DNA from: Candidatus Nitrosopumilus sp.
Lineage (GTDB): Archaea > Thermoproteota > Nitrososphaeria > Nitrososphaerales > Nitrosopumilaceae
DNA length: 10,071 nt
Assembly (NCBI GenBank): GCA_013043295.1
Contig: JABDOO010000084.1
Coordinates: 1-10,071 of the forward strand
Direction of reading: 5' to 3'
This document shows, in pieces, positions 1-4,615 of this stretch. The first letter of the stretch is position 1; every line of letters begins with the position of its first letter. The position numbers and the translations under genes were made by a program. Under the pieces are notes generated by a model, which did not search any database, was not told the DNA's origin, and saw only the letters and a list, made by a program, of their open reading frames with translations.

Positions 1-979
1 GAAAAACCCAATCATTTCAGATAGACATATTGAATCAGCAGAGATTGAAGAACAATCTGCAAATGAGTCAGATAAAGCACAATTTTTTGATTTTGCAAAC
101 AGTGTAAACCTAAGAGGCGCATCAGGAGAAATTGCCATTTACTATAATTCAAGAAAAATTGGAACCAGAGGGTTGCCTGTAGGATACTATCAACTACATC
201 AAAAGGCAATTTACCACTTTAACAAGCAAAACTATGAGGTCAATTCCCTGATAAAATCTCAAAACGGAGCAAGAGCCTATCTTGTGAAATCAAATGAAAA
301 GGGAAAAAGAACGATTCCAATTGTTAGAACGTCAATTATTCAGACATCTGAGGGCAAGGCAATTCATCGTGAAATTGATGAAAAATCGAGAAGGATCTCA
401 TTAAGATATGGAATCATTTCACTAGATAGAACCATTACAGGTTTCATGAAAGGAAATTACAACGAATCTACGGACAAGTTTGCAATGTATAATGGAAATA
501 ATATTTCAGGATGGAAGAATTTTCATTGGAAATCAAAGCATTCATCAGTAGCCATTACAATTCCTGGTGAATTTATCTCTGAGACAATCTCAGATTCAAA
601 GAGTCCTATCACCAATGATTCAAGAGTTCATACGATTGCACATGTCCTAGTTAACGCAAGTAAAATTATAACAAAATCAGAATCAAGCGACATTGATGTC
701 TATTATGAAAAAGGAATCATCTATCTTTATGATAATTCATCAGATGGGTTTAATGGATGCAGTAGGATAATTTATGATGAATTCGAAAAGGTGCTCAAAA
801 CAGGATTTTCTCTTTTAGAGGATTGTGATTGTCCTGTAGAAAAATCCCAAGAAGACAATTTAGATAACTGGGGAGGATGTCCAAAATGCACATTTACCAC
901 AAACTATTGTCAAACAAAAAACAAAGAATTAACTAAAAACAGATCAAAAGAATTCTTTTCTGCTTTTCATTCATCTTAG
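1..979 (+). CDS. DEAD/DEAH-box helicase with C-terminal DUF1998 zinc module, 5' partial
   Basis: The reading frame is open from base 2, so this is the C-terminal 325 residues of a longer protein; the TTG at 173 is internal and should not be taken as the start. The helicase motor domains lie outside the window. The visible end matches the DUF1998/MZB pattern of Hrq1- and MrfA-like helicases: a HTIAHVL helix, a strand reading IYLYDNSSDGFNG, then four-cysteine metal ligands as CDC (codons at 824 and 830), GCPKC (878 and 887) and a further Cys at 908, followed by the usual NKELTKNRSKEF tail. In this family the module is tied to DNA-repair helicases and binds zinc; that role is inferred here. A run of six T at 990-995 just past the stop could terminate it. 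Its last 9 bases overlap the end of a small opposite-strand gene. Confidence 0.85.
   Translation, partial: KNPIISDRHIESAEIEEQSANESDKAQFFDFANSVNLRGASGEIAIYYNSRKIGTRGLPVGYYQLHQKAIYHFNKQNYEVNSLIKSQNGARAYLVKSNEKGKRTIPIVRTSIIQTSEGKAIHREIDEKSRRISLRYGIISLDRTITGFMKGNYNESTDKFAMYNGNNISGWKNFHWKSKHSSVAITIPGEFISETISDSKSPITNDSRVHTIAHVLVNASKIITKSESSDIDVYYEKGIIYLYDNSSDGFNGCSRIIYDEFEKVLKTGFSLLEDCDCPVEKSQEDNLDNWGGCPKCTFTTNYCQTKNKELTKNRSKEFFSAFHSS
911..942 (-). terminator. T-rich tract, likely terminator of the zinc-finger microprotein gene
   Basis: Read on the minus strand, two clusters (TTTTT and TTTTTT) lie 30-60 nt past the stop of the C2H2 gene. Archaeal intrinsic termination uses such T-rich runs without a required hairpin. 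It lies inside the helicase coding sequence, where the same bases encode a Lys/Asn-rich stretch, so the signal could be incidental. Confidence 0.3.
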
Positions 980-1078
980 TTGTGAAATGTTTTTTGTGGG
1001 AGCATGAAGTGTTCTAATATGTCGATTAAGAAAACCATTACTCTTTAACTGTATTTCACAATGAGGGCATTGTATCAT
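971..1078 (-). CDS. 35-residue single C2H2 zinc-finger microprotein
   Basis: An ATG at 1078-1076 opens 35 codons ending in TGA at 973-971. Residues 4-25 fit a classical C2H2 finger: Cys4-x2-Cys7-x12-His20-x4-His25, with hydrophobic Phe16/Leu17 in the core position and a basic NRHIRTLH recognition-helix end. There is little else in the protein, so it would be one finger plus a 10-residue tail. Such tiny zinc-finger proteins are known in archaea and their viruses as DNA, RNA or protein binders; which applies is unknown. An AT-rich box (CATTATCT on the minus strand, 1109-1102) sits about 26 nt upstream of the ATG, fitting a leaderless transcript. It is convergent with the helicase gene and overlaps its last 9 bases. 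T-rich minus-strand tracts at 942-911 could end its transcript. Too perfect a motif for chance in my view, but short. Confidence 0.7.
   Translation of the reverse strand: MIQCPHCEIQLKSNGFLNRHIRTLHAPTKNISQLR
990..995 (+). terminator. T6 run after the helicase gene
   Basis: Six consecutive T start 10 nt after the helicase stop codon on the coding strand. This is the simplest candidate terminator for that gene; no hairpin precedes it. Confidence 0.35.
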
Positions 1079-1200
1079 GATTAAGATGTACAAAGTTTGC
1101 AGATAATGATGACGGAATAATGTTTAGAAACAGACTTCCAAAACGGCACACTTGATCGCAAAAATCTATTCTTTACAAAATATTTGAAAAATTATAGGAT
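1079..1200. other. Gap between two small minus-strand genes
   Basis: No convincing ORF on either strand. It holds the probable promoter of the C2H2 gene (about 1102-1109) and, toward 1177-1191, short minus-strand T runs that could end the lysine-rich gene. A C-box-like hexamer plus one base at 1106-1112 is discussed under rejected items. Confidence 0.4.
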
Positions 1201-1347
1201 CTAATACTTTTTTGATTTTGAACCTTTTTTCTTTCTTTGCTGTTCACTCTTGTATTTTTTAACTCGCTGTTTTAGTTCTCCGGCTTTTTGTCCTTTAGCC
1301 TTCCTGCCATCTTTTTTCTTGGATTTTTTATCAGTCATTTTATTCAT
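1201..1347 (-). CDS. 48-residue lysine-rich basic protein
   Basis: ATG at 1347-1345, TAG at 1203-1201. The product is almost entirely hydrophilic and highly basic: about 20 of its 48 residues are Lys, with Arg, Gln, Ser and Gly, for example KSKKKDGRKAKGQKAGELKQ near the start. No membrane segment, cysteine or fold is visible; it looks disordered or helical and suited to binding nucleic acid, which is inference from charge only. The upstream CxxCxGxG gene ends with TAA at 1342-1340, so the two overlap by 8 bases (ATGAATAA), indicating translational coupling. An in-frame second ATG at 1338-1336 (residue 4, MTDKK) lies one base after that stop and is an alternative start. I do not recognise the family. 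It is too short and simple for certainty, but the coupling argues for a real gene. Confidence 0.6.
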   Translation of the reverse strand: MNKMTDKKSKKKDGRKAKGQKAGELKQRVKKYKSEQQRKKKGSKSKKY

Positions 1348-1468
1348 CTAAATCTTGATCATCAATCTTTTGAAAAGTCATATCAGTTCCTTGGCATGAC
1401 TCACACTTTTCCATTAAACCAAATTCATTCTTGTACTTGCCTTTACCATCACATCTGAAGCAAACCAA
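1340..1468 (-). CDS. 42-residue zinc protein with a DnaJ-like CxxCxGxG module
   Basis: Proposed start TTG at 1468-1466, stop TAA at 1342-1340. Residues 3-10 read CFRCDGKG, an exact CxxCxGxG motif; a second CESCQG pair follows at residues 22-27. Four cysteines in this spacing form one zinc site in DnaJ/RPP-type zinc fingers. The tail (residues 31-42) is acidic, ending DDQDLDE. The frame has a stop six codons before the TTG, and no ATG or GTG lies between, so TTG is the only usual start. An AAGGA lies 12 nt before it, rather far for a Shine-Dalgarno, while TTAATTCGTA (1497-1488) about 25 nt upstream fits a TATA box for a leaderless transcript. It appears to be the first gene of a two-gene unit with the lysine-rich peptide. 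Function unknown; a zinc-stabilised binding module is likely. Confidence 0.65.
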   Translation of the reverse strand: MVCFRCDGKGKYKNEFGLMEKCESCQGTDMTFQKIDDQDLDE

Positions 1469-1543
1469 TCTGTAATAATTTCCTTAGATACGAATTAAGG
1501 TTTTCTAATAATCTGAAATATCACAACTGCAAAAATTGGAGTA

Positions 1544-1633
1544 TTATTCATCTGAATCAGATTCATCCTCAGAAGTTTTTTCAATTTTTTTGGATTTGAA
1601 CCTTAGAAATGCAAATTTGAACCCAAATACCAT
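1544..1633 (-). CDS. 29-residue peptide with acidic C-terminus, uncertain
   Basis: ATG at 1633-1631, TAA at 1546-1544. The peptide has a hydrophobic, aromatic first third (MVFGFKFAFLRF), a basic middle (KSKKIEK) and a strongly acidic end (SEDESDSDE). That polar gradient is unlike random AT-rich sequence, but 29 codons is too short for statistics. A minus-strand TTAAG centred near 1659 lies about 26 nt before the ATG, the spacing seen at other leaderless starts here. A CCAAT/ATTGG inverted repeat lies immediately upstream of the start codon. No family recognised. It might be a membrane-associated peptide or not a gene at all. Confidence 0.35.
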   Translation of the reverse strand: MVFGFKFAFLRFKSKKIEKTSEDESDSDE

Positions 1634-1670
1634 CCAATCATATTGGTTTTGTACAACTTAAGCATATTGG
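1634..1670. repeat. CCAAT-ATTGG inverted repeat and CATATTGG direct repeat
   Basis: CCAAT (1634-1638) and ATTGG (1642-1646) form an inverted repeat around CAT. The 8-mer CATATTGG occurs at 1639-1646 and again at 1663-1670, 24 bp apart, with a TTGTACAA palindrome (1649-1656) and CTTAAG (1657-1662) between. This lies in the only divergent gap of the small-gene region, between the 29- and 30-residue ORFs, and could be a regulator site. Confidence 0.35.
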
Positions 1671-1724
1671 AATAATACTAACTAGAACAGCAACATTTAC
1701 TGATGAGCGATGTGTAATTAAAAC

Positions 1725-1817
1725 ATGGAAGAGGGGCAAATAATTATTCCCATAATGATAGTACTTGCTGTAGGAATATTCATTGGAACAAGAATCTGGA
1801 TAATGTTTAGAAAATAG
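1725..1817 (+). CDS. 30-residue single-pass membrane peptide
   Basis: ATG at 1725, TAG at 1815-1817. The product is one hydrophobic helix of about 20 residues (IIIPIMIVLAVGIFIGTRIW, residues 6-25) with an acidic N-terminus (MEEGQ) and a basic C-terminal end (MFRK), which by the positive-inside rule would place the N-terminus outside. Small single-helix proteins of this kind often accompany membrane complexes, but nothing here names a partner. A possible TATA-like ATTTACTG lies near 1695-1702. A longer ORF on the other strand (1638-1859, TTG start) spans the same bases but has Ser/Tyr/His-rich content and no signal or motif, so I prefer this one. It is the only small ORF of the cluster on the plus strand. 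Confidence 0.45.
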   Translation: MEEGQIIIPIMIVLAVGIFIGTRIWIMFRK

Positions 1818-1872
1818 GCACAATACTCTAAGAATTGAAAAGGGACAAATCAATCTCAAAACATCTCAATTA

Positions 1873-2058
1873 TTAAGGAATCAAAAAACTCATCCAGGAT
1901 TCTATCAAATTAGGTAATGACATTGTTTTTCCAGTAAAGCTTGCACATGTTCCAACAATAGAGGGGCATAAATCACTAGGCATTATAGGGGCAAAATAAA
2001 AAAAAGCAATCAATACAAGAATAACTGAAAAAATCAATCCCTTTCTTGAATCTCTCAT
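1873..2058 (-). CDS. 61-residue single-pass membrane or secreted protein with two cysteines
   Basis: I place the start at ATG 2058-2056 rather than the in-frame TTG one codon upstream. A clear AT-rich box (AATAAGTATTAG on the minus strand, 2088-2077) is centred about 25 nt upstream, which fits a leaderless start. The N-terminus is basic (MRDSRKG), followed by a hydrophobic helix at residues 8-25 (LIFSVILVLIAFFYFAPI) and about 36 outer residues carrying Cys31 and Cys38 in CPSIVGTC, which could form a disulfide or hold a metal. The C-terminus (WMSFLIP) is again hydrophobic. No signal-peptidase site is obvious, so it is more likely an anchored protein. No family recognised and no functional partner nearby. 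Confidence 0.55.
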   Translation of the reverse strand: MRDSRKGLIFSVILVLIAFFYFAPIMPSDLCPSIVGTCASFTGKTMSLPNLIESWMSFLIP

Positions 2059-2076
2059 CAAATTTTAATGGGTTTT

Positions 2077-2088
2077 CTAATACTTATT
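2077..2088 (-). promoter_or_regulatory. TATA-like box for the 61-residue membrane protein
   Basis: AATAAGTATTAG on the minus strand, centred about 25 nt before the ATG at 2058. The spacing predicts transcription starting at or next to the start codon. Confidence 0.45.
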
Positions 2089-2139
2089 TTACCAATATTG
2101 AATAAATTGATATCTGAATTTAGTATTTATTATTCAAAT

Positions 2140-2289
2140 TTATTTTTGAGTATTTTCAGAAATCTTTTTCAGTTCAGAAAGAATCAGAACTAGTATTTCC
2201 TTCTCACTTAACTTCAAAAGTTCTACTGTTTCTTCTTCTGTAAATTTAATCTCTTCATTTATTTTTTCATATGTTTTTAGATCTACCAT
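2140..2289 (-). CDS. 49-residue acidic helical protein
   Basis: ATG at 2289-2287, TAA at 2142-2140. The sequence is rich in Glu, Lys, Leu and Ile and free of Cys, Trp and Pro. From about residue 18 to 43 (EEETVELLKLSEKEILVLIL and on) it follows a heptad-like alternation of Leu/Ile/Val with charged residues, suggesting one or two amphipathic helices or a short coiled coil. A minus-strand TTTAATCA box (about 2319-2311) lies 26 nt before the ATG, the spacing used by other starts in this window. Codon use looks like normal coding sequence of this genome. No family recognised; such short helical proteins may be subunits or regulators of a larger partner, which is conjecture. Confidence 0.6.
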   Translation of the reverse strand: MVDLKTYEKINEEIKFTEEETVELLKLSEKEILVLILSELKKISENTQK

Positions 2290-2310
2290 ACTAAAGTAGA
2301 ATCATATCAG

Positions 2311-2319
2311 ATGATTAAA
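2311..2319 (-). promoter_or_regulatory. TATA-like box for the 49-residue protein
   Basis: GTTTAATCA on the minus strand centred about 26 nt upstream of the ATG at 2289, consistent with a leaderless transcript. Confidence 0.4.
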
Positions 2320-2332
2320 CTTTGCCAAGAAT

Positions 2333-2521
2333 TTATTGTAATGAATAATGAACGTCACAAAATAGCACAATACCATTTGGTAATGTTTTTGCAGAAATTG
2401 AATGACCATCTTGTAGACCCTTTCCACAGACATAACACTCAACTTTACTCACTGAAGTCGATGTAGAATGCGGTTTTAGAATTTGCATATCTTGAATGAT
2501 TGTTTGGTTAGCCCCCTGCAT
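2333..2521 (-). CDS. 62-residue Cys3His zinc-binding protein divergent from trpE
   Basis: The frame could begin at an ATG at 2566, but a TATA box (TTTATAG on the minus strand, 2553-2547) lies inside that version and exactly 25 nt before the ATG at 2521-2519, so I take residue 16 of the longer frame as the true start. The product has a polar N-terminal half and a C-terminal half with Cys29-x2-Cys32 (CYVCGKGL) and Cys55-x2-His58 (CDVHY), with His40 between them. This is a plausible zinc ribbon or treble-clef site. The sequence SISAKTLPNGIVLFC between the pairs looks like a beta hairpin. It is transcribed divergently from the trp operon and shares its upstream region, so a regulatory link is possible but unproven. 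I do not recognise a named family. Confidence 0.7.
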   Translation of the reverse strand: MQGANQTIIQDMQILKPHSTSTSVSKVECYVCGKGLQDGHSISAKTLPNGIVLFCDVHYSLQ

Positions 2522-2546
2522 AGTGATATTACTACGATCAACTAGA

Positions 2547-2553
2547 CTATAAA
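2547..2553 (-). promoter_or_regulatory. TATA box of the Cys3His protein gene
   Basis: TTTATAG on the minus strand, ending 25 nt before the ATG at 2521. It decides the start of this gene, since the longer ORF from 2566 would have its first codons inside the promoter. Confidence 0.6.
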
Positions 2554-2573
2554 GGTACCGTACCATACCGTAA
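2554..2573. repeat. Phased TACGGTA direct repeat with GGTAC-c-GTACC palindrome, candidate operator
   Basis: On the minus strand TACGGTA occurs twice with starts 10 bp apart, one helical turn. The second copy lies within GGTACcGTACC (2554-2564), a perfect inverted repeat around one base. The site abuts the TATA box of the Cys3His gene on its upstream side, where BRE and regulators act in archaea, and lies about 66 bp before the trpE TATA box. GC-richer than its surroundings. Confidence 0.5.
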
Positions 2574-2638
2574 TCAATTTATGCCTGATATGTAAATTAA
2601 TTCAGACAAAAAAAGAGAGATCATAGCCAACTCATCAC

Positions 2639-2648
2639 TTTAAATAAT
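2639..2648 (+). promoter_or_regulatory. TATA box of the trp operon
   Basis: TTTAAATAAT, centred about 30 nt upstream of the trpE GTG start at 2673. It predicts a transcript beginning within a few bases of the start codon, so no room exists for a leader attenuator or riboswitch. No other promoter is visible within the overlapping trp genes. Confidence 0.65.
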
Positions 2649-2672
2649 AAACCGTCAAAATTCTTTCTATGG

Positions 2673-4022
2673 GTGGACACCTTTGGAAAAACTCAAGCAA
2701 AAGTAATACCCCTAGATTTATCTGAAAATCAATTTCAAATTTATAATAAAATTTCAAGGAATTATTCACATTCATTTCTGTTTGAATCACTAACAGGTCC
2801 TGAGATATTAGCTGAAACATCCGTAATGGGTTTTGATCCTAAAATTATTCTTAAAGGGTATACTGACAAGGTAGAAATAATTCAAAATGGTAAAACACAA
2901 ACAATTCAGACATCAGAGCCATTTGAAGAACTAAAAAAATTACTAGGTAAATCAGATGATCAAAGTTATAGATATCTAGGTGGAGCAGTCGGAGTAGTAA
3001 ACTATGATGCAATCAGATTAGTTGAAAAAATCCAAGATACTCATAACTCACCACAACCACTATTAGAATTTGGAATTTATGATGATGGAATTTTGTATGA
3101 TAAAATACATGAAAAATTATTTTATTTTTATCATGATGAAAATAGATTTGAAAAATTTGTAATGGATGATGGTAAATTTGGAAAATTTTATGCAAGTGAA
3201 GTAACACCCAATATGGATGAATCAAAATATTCAGACATTGTAAACAAGGCAAAAAAATACATCCATGATGGAGATATTTTCCAAGTAGTACTATCTAGAA
3301 AATTTGCATTTGATGTTAAAGGAGACAATCTAACGTTATACAAAACACTAAGAAAATTAAATCCCTCACCATACATGTATCATCTAAAGCAAGATACCAA
3401 AACAATTATCGGAGCATCTCCTGAAATGCTTGTTAGAATTACAGATGACAAAGTAGAAACATTTCCAATTGCAGGTACCAGAAAAATCACAGAGGATGAA
3501 GAGAAGAACAAGGCACTATCTGAGGAATTAATTCATGATGAAAAAGAACTTGCAGAGCACACAATGCTGGTGGATTTAGGAAGAAATGATATTGGCAGAG
3601 TCTGCAAATATGGGACAGTTCATCCTGAATCACTAATGGAGATCAAGAGATTCAGCCATGTACAGCACATAGTTAGTCATGTAGTGGGGAATTTAGCATC
3701 AAAAAAGGACATGTTTGATGCATTCCAGGCAGTATTCCCTGCAGGAACAGTATCAGGAGCACCAAAAGTCAGGGCAATGGAAATAATTGACGAGTTAGAA
3801 ACAGAGGCCAGAGGACCATATGCAGGAGCAGTGGGTTATTTCTCATATAATGGGTGCTGTGATTTTGCAATAGCAATCAGAAGCATATTCATGGAAAACA
3901 ACAAAGGGTTTGTACAATCAGGGGCAGGTATTGTTTCAGACTCTGTTGCAAAAAATGAATTTAAAGAAACAGAACACAAAGCTGGAGCCATGCTTCAAGC
4001 ATTAAAGGAGGCATCAGAATGA
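2673..4022 (+). CDS. trpE: Anthranilate synthase component I
   Basis: Converts chorismate, with ammonia delivered by TrpG, to anthranilate and pyruvate, the first committed step to tryptophan. The 449-residue length is at the short end for TrpE. The chorismate-binding fold is clear: GASPEML (248-254), PIAGTR (265-270), DLGRNDIGRV (301-310), FPAGTVSGAPK (355-365), GPYAGAVGY (381-389) and the C-terminal EFKETEHKAGAM (429-440). LFES (36-39) and NPSPYM (230-235) match the tryptophan-binding elements of feedback-inhibited TrpE, so end-product inhibition is likely, and they argue against a PabB or MenF assignment. The start is GTG; no ATG is in frame nearby, though an out-of-frame ATG lies 4 nt upstream. 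The stop overlaps the trpG start by 4 bases. Confidence 0.96.
   Translation: MDTFGKTQAKVIPLDLSENQFQIYNKISRNYSHSFLFESLTGPEILAETSVMGFDPKIILKGYTDKVEIIQNGKTQTIQTSEPFEELKKLLGKSDDQSYRYLGGAVGVVNYDAIRLVEKIQDTHNSPQPLLEFGIYDDGILYDKIHEKLFYFYHDENRFEKFVMDDGKFGKFYASEVTPNMDESKYSDIVNKAKKYIHDGDIFQVVLSRKFAFDVKGDNLTLYKTLRKLNPSPYMYHLKQDTKTIIGASPEMLVRITDDKVETFPIAGTRKITEDEEKNKALSEELIHDEKELAEHTMLVDLGRNDIGRVCKYGTVHPESLMEIKRFSHVQHIVSHVVGNLASKKDMFDAFQAVFPAGTVSGAPKVRAMEIIDELETEARGPYAGAVGYFSYNGCCDFAIAIRSIFMENNKGFVQSGAGIVSDSVAKNEFKETEHKAGAMLQALKEASE
4004..4011 (+). promoter_or_regulatory. Strong Shine-Dalgarno for trpG
   Basis: AAAGGAGG, 7 nt before the trpG ATG at 4019, inside the end of trpE. As trpG is internal to the operon it cannot be leaderless, and this site provides initiation alongside coupling through the ATGA overlap. 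Confidence 0.75.
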
Positions 4023-4615
4023 AATTCTTAATCATAGACAATTATGATTCATTCGTGTATAACATTGCACAGTACCTAGGAGAATTGGGAGTAGAATGTG
4101 AGGTAGTACGAAATGACAAGATCACAGTACAGCAAATTACAGAAAAAAATTATGATGCAATAATTATTTCTCCAGGACCAGGTACTCCAGAAGATAAAAA
4201 ATATTTTGGCGTATGCTCACAAGTCATTAAAGAGTTAGGACCAGAAAAACCAATTCTAGGAGTTTGTTTAGGACATCAAGGAATAATTGATGCATTTGGT
4301 GGTAAAGTTATCAATGCTGGGTGTGTCAGACATGGAAAAACAAGTCCAGTCAAACACAGTAATTCAAAATTATTTGAAGGTGTGAAAAATCCGTTTAGAG
4401 CAACAAGATATCATAGTTTAGTTGGAGACAAAACAATTATCCCAAATATACTAGAAGTTGTTGCAACTGCATCTGATGATGGAGAAGTAATGGCCATACA
4501 ACATAAAGAATTTCTTATTCAAGGGGTACAATTTCATCCTGAATCAATCATGACAGAAGATGGGAAAAAAATTCTAAGTAATTTTATCAATCAAGTAAAG
4601 GAGAAGCAAAAATGA
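4019..4615 (+). CDS. trpG: Anthranilate synthase component II, glutamine amidotransferase
   Basis: Class I glutamine amidotransferase that hydrolyses glutamine and passes ammonia to TrpE; cytoplasmic partner in the anthranilate synthase complex. The 198 residues hold the full triad: nucleophile Cys83 in GVCLGHQ, His173 and Glu175 in QFHPES. The oxyanion-strand motif SPGPGTP is at 51-57, and RYHSLVG at 130-136 is the usual TrpG/PabA signature. N-terminal LIIDNYDSFVYNI is typical of the family. The gene begins within the trpE stop (ATGA) behind a strong Shine-Dalgarno and ends within the trpD start (ATGA). In some organisms the same subunit also serves PabB for folate; no pabB is seen here, so trpG is the context-supported name. 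Confidence 0.96.
   Translation: MKFLIIDNYDSFVYNIAQYLGELGVECEVVRNDKITVQQITEKNYDAIIISPGPGTPEDKKYFGVCSQVIKELGPEKPILGVCLGHQGIIDAFGGKVINAGCVRHGKTSPVKHSNSKLFEGVKNPFRATRYHSLVGDKTIIPNILEVVATASDDGEVMAIQHKEFLIQGVQFHPESIMTEDGKKILSNFINQVKEKQK
4597..4603 (+). promoter_or_regulatory. Shine-Dalgarno for trpD
   Basis: AAAGGAG, 8 nt before the trpD ATG at 4612, inside the last codons of trpG. Confidence 0.7.

Noticed and set aside
173..979. Helicase C-terminal region taken as an independent 268-residue protein starting at TTG 173
   Set aside because: The frame is open back to base 2 with protein-like sequence, and DUF1998 modules sit at the end of longer helicases, so the gene is simply cut by the window.
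1096..1162. Possible C/D box guide RNA: ATGATGA at 1106-1112, TTGA at 1152-1155, flanking TTTGC/GCAAA stem
   Set aside because: The D box should be CTGA and is not; no D' or C' boxes are visible; the flanking stem is 5 nt away from the C box.
1638..1859. 73-codon minus-strand ORF with TTG start
   Set aside because: Ser/Tyr/His-rich content, no motif or signal, and the opposite strand holds a better membrane peptide.
1877..1999. Plus-strand open frame opposite the 61-residue membrane protein
   Set aside because: It reads like protein but has no usual start codon after the upstream stop, whereas the minus-strand frame has ATG, TATA box and membrane helix.
2341..2466. 41-codon plus-strand ATG frame opposite the Cys3His gene
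   Set aside because: It is the shadow of the minus-strand gene, which has the zinc ligands and a promoter at the right distance.
2669..2725. Trp leader peptide and attenuator in front of trpE
   Set aside because: The short frame has only one Trp codon, overlaps trpE itself, and the transcript is nearly leaderless, leaving no space for alternative hairpins.
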